This document shows, in pieces, positions 1-7,802 of a stretch of DNA of 50,992 bases. Position 1 is the stretch's first letter, and every line of letters starts with the position of its first letter. The position numbers were made by a program, and so were the translations under genes. Origin of the DNA: JBPCRW01 sp050996405. GTDB taxonomy: Bacteria; Acidobacteriota; Blastocatellia; Pyrinomonadales; Pyrinomonadaceae. Below the pieces are notes generated by a model. The model saw only the letters and a list, made by a program, of their open reading frames with translations. It had not been told where the DNA came from and did no database searches. Where the stretch lies: contig JBPCRW010000065.1 in NCBI GenBank assembly GCA_050996405.1, positions 1 through 50,992 on the forward strand, read 5' to 3'.

Positions 1-62
1 GGACTCGAACCCCTAACTTCCTCCTTGTAAGGGAGGCTGTCTACCAATTGACGTACATGCCC
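1..62 (-). tRNA. tRNA-Val (anticodon UAC), cut by the window edge
   Basis: Read on the minus strand, this has a 7-nt 5' acceptor strand, a 4-bp D stem with a GG-containing loop, a perfect 5-bp anticodon stem (CCTCC/GGAGG) around the loop CTTACAA, and a T loop TTCGAGT. The anticodon TAC reads valine codons. The sequence stops at about tRNA position 62, so the 3' half of the T stem and the acceptor 3' strand lie outside the window. Confidence 0.9.
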
Positions 63-120
63 GAAATCTATTCGGCTAAAACTTTTACTAACGGCACGCG
101 GGCTGCCCAAGTTTTTTGTC

Positions 121-157
121 AAAAAAATTCGCTGTTTCTCGTCGAACAGCGAATTTT
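121..157 (-). terminator. Rho-independent terminator downstream of the YCF48-like gene
   Basis: A perfect 13-bp inverted repeat (124-136 and 145-157, 8-nt loop) lies between the stop of the minus-strand gene and the tRNA. Read on the minus strand, the stem is followed by a run of seven T. It would end transcription of the upstream operon before the tRNA gene. Confidence 0.75.
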
Positions 158-205
158 CATCCTACGAAAACTGCTCGAAACTGTCAAGCGGCGCGAAAGT
201 TAAAT

Positions 206-1222
206 TTACTCCGCCGTTCTTTTCTGAAGACGCGGTTTTCCCTTTAGAGGTTCTCCATTTTGCGTTCTATCATAATTTAAAATTGTTCCGCCGAAGCCGA
301 CGGCAAAGCCTTTTTGCCCGACAAACACCACTCTTTCGAGTTTGTGCGTGATGCCCGTTTCTTCGGCATTCCAGATGTTTCCGGCAGTCGTCGTATGAAG
401 AATTGTGCCGTCGTCGCCGGTTGCCCAGCCTTCCGCCGTGTTGATAAAAAAAATGTCCGACAGATTTTTCGAGATGTTTGAATTCTGCTCGTGCCAGAAT
501 TTTCCGCCGTTGTTGGTAAAAAGAATTTTGCCTGACGCGCCGACCGTCCAGCCGATTCTTTGATTGATGAAAAAAATCGAGTTTAATTTTCCAATGTTTC
601 CGCCTGAAACTGCCGCCGGATTCCAGCTTAAACCGTCGTCTTCGGTGAAAAGAATCGTGCCGCCGCCGCCGACCAGCGCGCCGTGCGTATTATCCGCAAA
701 TTTTCCGTCGAGCATTAAATAGCGAACGGGCAGAGACGTTTTTTTCCAAATCTTTTTGTCGTCCGTCATCGCCCAAATCGCGCCCGCTTCGCCGACCGCG
801 AAACCGTTTCCGTCTTTAGAAAAAAAGAAGCGCGTGATTCTTTCGCGGCTTTCGCCCGTCACCGTAATTTTTTCCCAAGTTTCGCCGCCGTCCGAAGTTT
901 TTAGTAAATATGAAGGCGAAAATTCTCCGCCGCCGTAGATGTCGCGCTCGCAGAGCAGCCAGCCGTTTTGCGCGTCGGAAAAATAAACGTCGCGGAGATT
1001 GTCTTCGGTAAATTTTTTCGTCTGTTTCCAAGTCAAACCGCCGTCCGAGGTTTTCAAAAAAGTTCCGTTGCTCCCCGTTATCCAGCCCTGCTTTTCATTG
1101 ACAAAATAAATCGAATGCAGCCACGCGAAAGTTCCCGAATTTTGTTTCGTCCAGGCGGCGTTCGCCGTTTGCAGAAAAACGAAACACAAAAGCAGGACTG
1201 ATATTTTTTTGATTGAAATCAT
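206..1222 (-). CDS. Secreted YCF48/BNR-like beta-propeller repeat protein
   Basis: 338 aa from the chosen ATG, which begins a clear signal peptide (charged MISIKK start, hydrophobic core, AxA-like end near residue 23). An upstream in-frame start would place about 21 repeat-encoded residues ahead of it and is less likely. The mature part has about six repeats of the pattern GW..G..G.(I/F)L.T.DGG..W, typical of YCF48-like (PSII stability factor HCF136-like) propellers. In non-photosynthetic bacteria such proteins are secreted and of unclear role. It is the last gene of the exopolysaccharide operon, so a surface or extracellular role is plausible (inference). A terminator follows. Confidence 0.85.
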   Translation of the reverse strand: MISIKKISVLLLCFVFLQTANAAWTKQNSGTFAWLHSIYFVNEKQGWITGSNGTFLKTSDGGLTWKQTKKFTEDNLRDVYFSDAQNGWLLCERDIYGGGEFSPSYLLKTSDGGETWEKITVTGESRERITRFFFSKDGNGFAVGEAGAIWAMTDDKKIWKKTSLPVRYLMLDGKFADNTHGALVGGGGTILFTEDDGLSWNPAAVSGGNIGKLNSIFFINQRIGWTVGASGKILFTNNGGKFWHEQNSNISKNLSDIFFINTAEGWATGDDGTILHTTTAGNIWNAEETGITHKLERVVFVGQKGFAVGFGGTILNYDRTQNGEPLKGKPRLQKRTAE

Positions 1223-1229
1223 TTTCGAG

Positions 1230-1299
1230 AGTGAGCGGTGAGCAGTAAGTGGTGAGCAGAGCAGATTTTGCTGCTTACCGCTCACCGCTTATTGCTCAT
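1230..1299. repeat. Heptamer repeat array, inverted pair (GGTGAGC type)
   Basis: A block of GGTGAGC-like heptamers (GTGAGCG, GTGAGCA, GTAAGTG) is followed by its inverted counterpart (CTTACCG, CTCACCG). It fills the gap between the export-protein stop and the YCF48-like start and can fold into an imperfect hairpin. Confidence 0.8.
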
Positions 1300-1301
1300 T
1301 T

Positions 1302-2192
1302 TTAAAAAGGACTGCCGAACAATAAACGCACGATGCTGGCTTTCGACAAAACATCGAATACCGTCGTCATATTTAATTGAAAACCTTTGTCGGCGACAAA
1401 AACCTGGTCGCCCGCCTGAAGTTCAATCATCGGTGCTTTGCCGCGTTCGATGGCTTCAAGATTAACCAATTGCGAAGTCAGATTTCCTTTCGGGTCGTAG
1501 CGATAAAGCACGACTTTTTTCTGATTGCCTTCTTTGGTGATGCCGCCCGCTTCGACAATTGCTTCGTAAATTGTCATCCGGCGTTCCATCACGCGCACGC
1601 CCGGCGCGGTGACTTTGCCTAAAACGCTGTAACGCACCGACATCGCTTTATCAAGCGTGACGGTGACATTCGGGTCAATAATATATTCGTTGAGCTTGGA
1701 TTTTATTTCGTCTTCGACTTCTTCAATCGTTCGCCCTGCGACAAACACGCCGCCTTTGATAAGCGGATAGGAAATTTTCCCCGTCGGCGGAACGGTGATA
1801 TTCGATTTGCAGTAATTCGGACATTGCCCGAAAACTTCGACGCTGATAACGTCGGTCGGACCGAGCGTGTATTTGTCGAGATAATTTTTGTAATACGGCA
1901 GAATTTCCTTTTCTTCTTTGGTCGCATCCGGCAACGCGGTTTGGGCGGAAATTGTTTTCGGCGCAGGCTTAGCGTCGTCTTTTTTATCTTCCTGTGCCGG
2001 TGTCGGCGTGGGCAATGTTTCCGGCGCGAGTTTAGGTTCTGCTTCGGTTGAATTTTCCTTTGTTTTAGTTTCCGTTTCGACTTTTGATAATTGCTCGCGC
2101 GGCTGCGGTGACGGCGAAGTTTCCTGCGCTGCAATCGCCGAGGCGAAAATTAAAATCAATGCGATATAGTGAATTAAATTTACTGCTTTCAT
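1302..2192 (-). CDS. Polysaccharide export protein, Poly_export/SLBB family (Wza-like)
   Basis: 296 aa. A hydrophobic signal segment (about 1-22) is followed by a Pro/Thr/Lys/Glu-rich linker (about 23-95). The Poly_export domain starts near residue 108 (YTLGPTDVISVEVFG), and an SLBB-type domain follows (about 195-265, with the pattern VxxxGxVxxPGV). Family members form the periplasmic/outer-membrane channel for capsule and exopolysaccharide. There is no lipobox cysteine, unlike E. coli Wza, and the acidic/proline linker is unusually long. Start ATG with GGAG upstream. It lies downstream of the initiating transferase in the same operon. Confidence 0.9.
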   Translation of the reverse strand: MKAVNLIHYIALILIFASAIAAQETSPSPQPREQLSKVETETKTKENSTEAEPKLAPETLPTPTPAQEDKKDDAKPAPKTISAQTALPDATKEEKEILPYYKNYLDKYTLGPTDVISVEVFGQCPNYCKSNITVPPTGKISYPLIKGGVFVAGRTIEEVEDEIKSKLNEYIIDPNVTVTLDKAMSVRYSVLGKVTAPGVRVMERRMTIYEAIVEAGGITKEGNQKKVVLYRYDPKGNLTSQLVNLEAIERGKAPMIELQAGDQVFVADKGFQLNMTTVFDVLSKASIVRLLFGSPF

Positions 2193-2296
2193 TTTTCCAA
2201 CTCCGTCATCAAATAAAAATACTTATTCGGCGATTTTATCCAATTTTTATCAAGCGAACATTAAAAAATTTTGCCTTTTTACTTTTGCCTTCCGAA

Positions 2297-3688
2297 TTAT
2301 CTTCCGCCTTTGCCGAACAGAACGGTTTTGACGGTTTCAAAAACGATTATCAAATCGAGCGCGAGCGTCTGATTTTTGATGTAATACAAATCGTATTGCA
2401 GTTTTTGTTTTGCATCTTCGACCGACGCGCCGTATGGATATTTTATCTGCGCCCAGCCCGTCAAACCAGGCGCGGTCAAATGGCGATGCTCGTAAAACGG
2501 AATTTCTTCCGCAAGTTGCGAAACAAAGTGCGGGCGTTCCGGTCGCGGTCCGACAAAGCTCATCTCGCCTTTGATGATATTCCAGAACTGCGGAATTTCG
2601 TCCACGCGAATTTTGCGAATCACGCGCCCGACGCGCGTCGTGCGGTCGTCCGTTGAGGTCGCCCAGACGGGTTTGCCGTCGGCTTCGGCATCGGTTTTCA
2701 TCGAACGAAATTTAATTACTTGAATGACGCGCCCATTTTTACCGACTCTTTCCTGCCTATAAAAAACCGAACCTTTTGAATCGAGTTTAATTAAAATTGC
2801 AGTCAGCAGAGCAATGGGCAGCGAAACAATTAAACCGACGACCGCCAGAGTTCGATGAATGACTTCACGAAACATTGTTTTGAGGCGCGTGTCGCGCCCG
2901 CGTCCGGCAAAAATCAGCCACGAAGGGCGCAACATATCGAGATGAACCTGTCCGGTAATGCGTTCATAGAATGAAGTGCATTCTTCGATTGAAACGCCGC
3001 CCGCCAGACTCATCTGCAAAAGCTGTTCGGTTGGAAAAGAGCCGCGCCGCTCGCGGACGGCAATAACCAGATGGTCAATTTTTTCCCGTTTGACGATTTG
3101 TTCGAGTTCGTCGGTCGTGCCGAGAACGCGGGCGCGCGGCAGGCTAAGTTTGACGGGCTTTTCATCTTCCGCCACAAAACCGACAATTCGATAACCTGCG
3201 TCGCGCCTTTCCCAGACCGCCTGCGCCGTATCAATCGCCGCCCGTCCCGAACCGACAATCAAAACCTTTTCGCCGATGTCCGGATGTCCGGTCAAATAAT
3301 GAATCGCCACGCGCCACGCCAGCAGCAAAGTCAGCGTAATAATTACCGAATAGACAGAAGTTCCGCGCCCGATGAGCAGCGGCGGAACGAAATAAAAAAG
3401 CAGCGCGAGCAACGCCCAGGCAATTCCAATCGCCTGAATCAATCGCAAAAATAATTCGCGGCGATGTCCCATTACCGTATAGTCGTAAAGGTCGTAGAAA
3501 TACAAAATCAGCAGACAGACGAGCGTTGCCAGCGTGACTTTCAGCCAGCCGTTATTTTCGTTGAGTTGAAATTCAGTTCCGTTAAATCCGAGCCGCAAAC
3601 ACAGAGCAAGAACGATCCCGCCGTAGATGATGGCGGCATCGGCGAAAAGCAATCCGATTGTTCGGAAACTGAAACTTCTTCCACTCAT
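2297..3688 (-). CDS. Polyprenyl glycosylphosphotransferase (undecaprenyl-phosphate sugar-1-P transferase)
   Basis: 463 aa. An N-terminal membrane region with about four to five helices (to about residue 130) is followed by a CoA-binding-like/Rossmann middle domain (about 135-240, containing VLIVGSGRAA) and a C-terminal bacterial sugar transferase domain (from about 270). Visible catalytic motifs are YRQERVG, KFRSM, DEIPQFWN and FVGPRPERP. The enzyme class moves a sugar-1-phosphate from a nucleotide sugar to undecaprenyl phosphate, starting repeat-unit assembly at the inner membrane (WcaJ/EpsB-like). I chose the ATG at 3688; an upstream in-frame TTG lies inside a repeat array. Confidence 0.93.
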   Translation of the reverse strand: MSGRSFSFRTIGLLFADAAIIYGGIVLALCLRLGFNGTEFQLNENNGWLKVTLATLVCLLILYFYDLYDYTVMGHRRELFLRLIQAIGIAWALLALLFYFVPPLLIGRGTSVYSVIITLTLLLAWRVAIHYLTGHPDIGEKVLIVGSGRAAIDTAQAVWERRDAGYRIVGFVAEDEKPVKLSLPRARVLGTTDELEQIVKREKIDHLVIAVRERRGSFPTEQLLQMSLAGGVSIEECTSFYERITGQVHLDMLRPSWLIFAGRGRDTRLKTMFREVIHRTLAVVGLIVSLPIALLTAILIKLDSKGSVFYRQERVGKNGRVIQVIKFRSMKTDAEADGKPVWATSTDDRTTRVGRVIRKIRVDEIPQFWNIIKGEMSFVGPRPERPHFVSQLAEEIPFYEHRHLTAPGLTGWAQIKYPYGASVEDAKQKLQYDLYYIKNQTLALDLIIVFETVKTVLFGKGGR

Positions 3689-3694
3689 TTTTTT

Positions 3695-3751
3695 CAATTA
3701 CGAACTACGAATTGAAAGAAAAAACCATTCGTAATTTGAAATTCGTAATTT
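3695..3751. repeat. Heptamer repeat array (CGTAATT type), inverted
   Basis: TACGAAT/CGTAATT heptamers in two opposed blocks (3695-3714 and 3727-3751) fill the gap between the kinase and transferase genes. The right block runs into the kinase stop codon. The same word occurs at 18488-18557 and 38133-38156. Confidence 0.8.
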
Positions 3752-4748
3752 AATCTTTGATTTGCTTGTTGTAATAACCGTAATTGTAATGGCTCTCGTC
3801 CATTACATCTTCCGATTGGTTTAAAATCGCGCCGAGTATTCTGTCGCGCGGCAGCGTTTCCAGCACGCGCTCGACTTCCGCGTAACGGGTTCGGTTGGCG
3901 CGCACGACGAGCAGCGCGCCGTCGGCGTGATTTATCAAAACTGCCGCATCCGTGAAAATTCCGAGCGGCGGCGCGTCAATAATCACGTAGTCGAACATCT
4001 CGCGCGCTTCGCGTAAAATTTCCTTAAATTTCGGACCGGAAATCAGTTCGGCGACATCCGCGCGGGCTTCGCCGCCCGCCAAAAGATGCAGTCCAGCGGG
4101 TTCGAGTTTGATAATGGATTCTTTTAAAGTCGCTCTGCCCGCTAAAATTTCCGAAAGTCCTTTTTCGGTTTCGATGCCGAGATAATCCGCTAAACTCGGC
4201 ATCCGTAAATCGCTGTCAATAATCAGGGCGCGAACGCCGTCGGTCTGCGCCAAGAGCCACGATAAATTCAGCGCGGTGACGGATTTTCCTTCCGACGGTC
4301 CGATGCTGGCGACGACGATTGACTGCAATTTCTGCTTCTGGCTTTTTTGCAGAACGCGCGTCCGCAGGCTGCGGTATTCCTCGCAGTAATTTGAATGCGG
4401 CGAAGTGATTGCCACCAGACGTGGCTCGACGCGCTCCGGGTCAACATTCCAACTGATAAAATCAGGCAGATGTTTTTCGCCGATGCGCGCCGCGCCGACA
4501 GCGTTCAAAGTTGCCCCAGCAGTAATTTCCGTCTTTTTTTCAGGGAGTGCCATCCCGACAAAAGAATCAGACTGCTCATTGAACGCTGAAACGGGAGTTC
4601 CGATTTTCAAATCTTTTTTGATAAATAATTCGGGCGGACGATTGACGCGCCGCGCCGTTTTTTCAAAAGGCACGACGTTGACCGATGCCTTTTCGCCGTC
4701 ACGATTTTCTTCCGATTGTTTTTTCTGCAACGCTTTTAGAATACTCAT
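3750..4748 (-). CDS. CpsD/CapB-family tyrosine-protein kinase (BY-kinase)
   Basis: 332 aa, cytoplasmic. The BY-kinase P-loop core occupies about residues 120-320: Walker A GPSEGKS, Walker A' LIIDSDLR and Walker B VIIDAPP. A tyrosine-rich C-terminus (YNYGYYN) matches the autophosphorylation cluster of the family. The first ~110 residues are a divergent linker. Family members phosphorylate themselves and control the Wzz-type partner, here the chain-length protein two genes upstream. ATG preceded by GGAG. Confidence 0.92.
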   Translation of the reverse strand: MSILKALQKKQSEENRDGEKASVNVVPFEKTARRVNRPPELFIKKDLKIGTPVSAFNEQSDSFVGMALPEKKTEITAGATLNAVGAARIGEKHLPDFISWNVDPERVEPRLVAITSPHSNYCEEYRSLRTRVLQKSQKQKLQSIVVASIGPSEGKSVTALNLSWLLAQTDGVRALIIDSDLRMPSLADYLGIETEKGLSEILAGRATLKESIIKLEPAGLHLLAGGEARADVAELISGPKFKEILREAREMFDYVIIDAPPLGIFTDAAVLINHADGALLVVRANRTRYAEVERVLETLPRDRILGAILNQSEDVMDESHYNYGYYNKQIKD

Positions 4749-4762
4749 AAATGCTCCGCATT

Positions 4763-4843
4763 TAGTCTAGAGTCCATAGTCCATAGTCGAAATCTTTAAA
4801 GCCAACTGAAGACTTTGGACTTTAGACTCTGGACTCTAGACTT
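4763..4843. repeat. Heptamer repeat array (CCATAGT/CCAGAGT type), inverted pair
   Basis: The left block AGTCTAGAGTCCATAGTCC (4763-4794) and the right block of TTTGGAC/TCTGGAC heptamers (4811-4843) are inverse to each other and can pair. The array fills the whole gap between the ATPase and kinase genes. The same word occurs inside nadD and at the start of the GT-C gene at 25.3 kb. Confidence 0.85.
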
Positions 4844-4844
4844 T

Positions 4845-5879
4845 TTAGTAATATCTGGCTTCGCCGATTTCGAGATTTATTTCGTCTTCAGATTCGTCAA
4901 ACGATTGGCGATTGCCGCCGGAAGCGTTTGATTGAAACGGTTTGACATTCGATTTTTGCTGGATGCGGTTGTGACCTTTCCAAAGTTCTTCGCGCGCTTC
5001 GGCGGTTAAAATTTGCGGCGCGGCGACGTTTTCAATCGCTTTGTCACTCGCCAAAAGTGCTTCTTTACCGCGCGGCATTAAATCGAGATTGTCGGCGACT
5101 TCTTCGACGACGGCGCGTCCGATGACCTGCTCGCCCGCCGCATATCCGGCAATCATCGCGTTGTCACACAGATTGTTAATTTGGCGCGGAATGCCTTCCG
5201 AGCATTGAAAAATAAAGTCTATCGCGCCGGGCGTAAAAATATTCGGCTCGTCGCTTCCGGCAATCAAAAGGCGTTCGGTGATGTAACGCTCGATTTCATC
5301 GACGTTCGGCAATTGGTGCATTTTGCAGCGCAGAGCGACACGCTGTTTGAGTTGCCGCAGATTCGGCTGATTGAGTTTTTCGCGCAGTTCGGGCTGTCCG
5401 GTCAAAACGATTTGCAGGTGTTTCGCGTTGTCGGATTCAAAATTCATCAGCAGGCGAATTTCTTCCAAAACGTAATCGGACAATTCGTGCGCTTCGTCAA
5501 TAATTAAAACTGTTCGCAAACCGCGAGCGTGGCGTTCTTCCAGAACTTTGCCCATCATCTGCAAAAGTTCGGCTTTGTTATTCCAATCGTTAATGCCGAG
5601 CATCTGCGTGACGTGATGATAAAATTCGTCAATCGAAAGACGCGGATTGAAAACATACGCCGCCAAAACCGACGAATCCAGACGGCGCAGAATCCAGCGC
5701 AGCGCGGTCGTTTTTCCCGTGCCGACTTCGCCCGTCAAAACGATTAAACCTTTGGCGTTTTCCAGACCGTAATACAGACTCGCCAGAACTTCGTTATAAC
5801 TCGGCGTGAACACGATAAAACGCGGGTCGGGCGTTAAAGTGAAAGGTGAATCTTCTAAACCGTAAAACTCTTTATACAT
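4845..5879 (-). CDS. ExeA-like AAA ATPase of the exosortase/EPS system
   Basis: 344 aa. The start (MYKEFYGLEDSPFTLTPDPRF) is typical of GspA/ExeA-like ATPases, including the XrtA-associated ATPase family. Walker A is GEVGTGKTT (about 49-57), Walker B LIIDEAHEL (about 125-133), followed by sensor residues in VLTGQPELRE. The C-terminal ~60 residues are polar and probably disordered. Such ATPases occur next to exosortase and EPS genes; their exact job is not settled. AGAGGAAA lies just upstream of the ATG. Confidence 0.9.
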   Translation of the reverse strand: MYKEFYGLEDSPFTLTPDPRFIVFTPSYNEVLASLYYGLENAKGLIVLTGEVGTGKTTALRWILRRLDSSVLAAYVFNPRLSIDEFYHHVTQMLGINDWNNKAELLQMMGKVLEERHARGLRTVLIIDEAHELSDYVLEEIRLLMNFESDNAKHLQIVLTGQPELREKLNQPNLRQLKQRVALRCKMHQLPNVDEIERYITERLLIAGSDEPNIFTPGAIDFIFQCSEGIPRQINNLCDNAMIAGYAAGEQVIGRAVVEEVADNLDLMPRGKEALLASDKAIENVAAPQILTAEAREELWKGHNRIQQKSNVKPFQSNASGGNRQSFDESEDEINLEIGEARYY

Positions 5880-5891
5880 AATTTCCTCTTT

Positions 5892-5947
5892 AAAATTCGG
5901 GATTCAAGATTCAGAATTTCAATTTTGAATCTTGAATCCCGAATTTT
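5892..5947. repeat. Perfect 22-bp palindrome built from heptamers
   Basis: Two 22-bp arms (5892-5913 and 5926-5947) are exact reverse complements around a 12-nt loop. The arms consist of GATTCAA/GATTCAG-like heptamers. The hairpin begins directly at the stop of the chain-length gene and ends just before the Shine-Dalgarno of the ATPase gene, so it would form in the intercistronic mRNA. Confidence 0.9.
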
Positions 5948-7609
5948 CTACGAACTAAGCCGTTCAAAAATGTGCGATGCCTGCAGTCCCATGATCAATA
6001 GCGGAACACTCGCAAAGGCGACGATAATTCCGACCATCACTTTCAGCCAGTAAAGACGCTTCTGCCAACTCAATTCCTTGTGCGTCAAAAGCGGCGGAAC
6101 GGAAGCCAGCACGGGCAGTCCGGTGTAATGCTTGGTGTCTTCGATATTCTGAATTTTAAAAAGACGCGGAACTTCTATAACGGCGGCTAAAAATAATCCG
6201 AGAGCCATTCCAATCGCCGCGCCGAGCGCGACAAACAGAGGTTTTTTTGTCGCATTCGCAGGCGATTGCGGCAAATTCGCCGCATCCACGACACGAATCG
6301 TTTCGCCCTGCGCGTTCGATTCGCGCTCGACCTGCAACTGCGCGTCGTTTTTCTTTTTATTTAACTCGTCGTAATTGCCTTTTGCCGTTTGATACTGATT
6401 ATTGATGGCTTCGAGTGCGATTTTTACATTCGGAATCGTGTTGATTTTCGCTTCGAGGGCGGCAATCTGTCCGGCATTTTGCTGCAGATCCGAATCTTTC
6501 ATCTGCATCTGCTGGTCAATCTGACCGATTTGGTCCTGCGCTTTTTGTTTTTCAATCTCCAGATTCTGCTTTTGCAAATCGGCTTTCCGAGAGCTTGCCT
6601 GACTTGCGGATTTTACACGCTGTTCGGTGTTTTTCGATAATTTGTCCAATTCTTCGCCGACTGCCGCAATCTGATTTTTCACTTCGATAACTTCCGGCAT
6701 TTTGTCGGTATATTGTTTTTTCAGATTTTCCAGTCTGGCATTGAGTTCGGCGCGTTTTTGAATGAGCTGTGCATAAGCCGGAGTGTCTTCGACGCTCGAT
6801 GCCTGGCTGACGGCATCCTGCGTTTCCTTGTCGCCGAAATCTTCAATAATTCTGGCTTGACTGTTGAGCGCGCGGATGCTGTCGTTTAATCTGCCTTTTT
6901 CCGTCATCAAAGATTCTTTGTCTTTGGCGATGGTTTCTTCGCGTTTGTGCAAGCCGTCAAGCTGCGCGATTAAACCTTGCGCGGATTCGGGCAAAGTTTC
7001 GACGTTCTGCGTCATAATATCGAGCCGCTGTTTTTCCAGCGCGTCAAGATTCGATTTTGCTTCCGTCATTTGCTTGTCAATAAATTCTCTGGTCATTTCG
7101 ACATTCTGCGTCGAAACGGCGATTTGCGCGTTGACGTATTTGCTGGCGAGTTCCGCCGTCACGTTGCGCGCCGCTTCCGGCGTGCGGTCGCGGTAGGTAA
7201 TGCGGAAACCGACGACCTTATCGTTGTCGGCTTTATCGGGTTTGACCTCGATGTTTTTCCGCATCTTGTCGACAATCAAAGCCGAATCCATTCCCGCCGC
7301 TTTTTCCGTCTCAAACAGTTTATATTTGGCAATCATCGGTTCGAGCGACGAGCGGCTCAAAACGTCCTGATTGATGGTTTGCAGACTCTGCGACAAATCT
7401 TCGTCGGAAAGCGGATTGATAACTGAATTAGGAATCGTCGGCGGCTTCAAAGTCAAAAGCGTGGTTGATTCATAAACGCTCGGCAATTTCCAAACGACCC
7501 AAGCCACCGCCAAACCGACCGCCAGCGTCGGCAATAAAATGTGCCATTTGCGGCGTTTCAGCATCTGGACGATTTCGCCCGCCGACCTTTGTCTAAATTC
7601 AACGCTCAT
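5948..7609 (-). CDS. Wzz/GumC-type chain-length determinant protein
   Basis: 553 aa. An N-terminal Wzz domain follows the basic start, with TM1 about 25-42 (LLPTLAVGLAVAWVVW). A long periplasmic coiled coil spans about 170-430. The second membrane region includes about 455-480 (with the proline-rich approach LPQSPANATKKP), and a further hydrophobic stretch lies near 520-542. No kinase domain is fused; the kinase is a separate gene downstream. Proteins of this class set polysaccharide length and link the inner-membrane machinery to the export channel. Its ATG overlaps the preceding stop (ATGA), so translation is probably coupled. Confidence 0.92.
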   Translation of the reverse strand: MSVEFRQRSAGEIVQMLKRRKWHILLPTLAVGLAVAWVVWKLPSVYESTTLLTLKPPTIPNSVINPLSDEDLSQSLQTINQDVLSRSSLEPMIAKYKLFETEKAAGMDSALIVDKMRKNIEVKPDKADNDKVVGFRITYRDRTPEAARNVTAELASKYVNAQIAVSTQNVEMTREFIDKQMTEAKSNLDALEKQRLDIMTQNVETLPESAQGLIAQLDGLHKREETIAKDKESLMTEKGRLNDSIRALNSQARIIEDFGDKETQDAVSQASSVEDTPAYAQLIQKRAELNARLENLKKQYTDKMPEVIEVKNQIAAVGEELDKLSKNTEQRVKSASQASSRKADLQKQNLEIEKQKAQDQIGQIDQQMQMKDSDLQQNAGQIAALEAKINTIPNVKIALEAINNQYQTAKGNYDELNKKKNDAQLQVERESNAQGETIRVVDAANLPQSPANATKKPLFVALGAAIGMALGLFLAAVIEVPRLFKIQNIEDTKHYTGLPVLASVPPLLTHKELSWQKRLYWLKVMVGIIVAFASVPLLIMGLQASHIFERLSS

Positions 7610-7800
7610 TTCGTTTCTCCATTCTCGATTAAATCGCTTTTGGTTTTGCCAACTTCTTTATCGTGCTGTTTCAAAAATCGTCTGGCGACGACCGTTCCGC
7701 CGATTAGGGAAACGCCGCAGAGCATTAACGCGCCCGATTCAGGAACGAAGCCGAACAATAAATTTCCGCTTAAAATTTCGATTAAAAATACGCACATCAT
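7606..7800 (-). CDS. 64-aa membrane protein with PEP-CTERM-like segment
   Basis: Short but well placed: it starts two bases after the prsT stop and overlaps the next gene by ATGA. A hydrophobic N-terminus leads to VPESG (residues 19-23), a hydrophobic stretch (24-39) and RR (40-41), which is the order of an exosortase sorting signal (PEP/VPxSG motif, TM, basic residues). Unlike normal PEP-CTERM proteins, a 23-residue charged tail follows, and almost no mature domain precedes the motif. It may be a small accessory subunit, a decoy or an atypical substrate; the function is not known. Confidence 0.6.
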   Translation of the reverse strand: MMCVFLIEILSGNLLFGFVPESGALMLCGVSLIGGTVVARRFLKQHDKEVGKTKSDLIENGETK

Positions 7801-7802
7801 TT

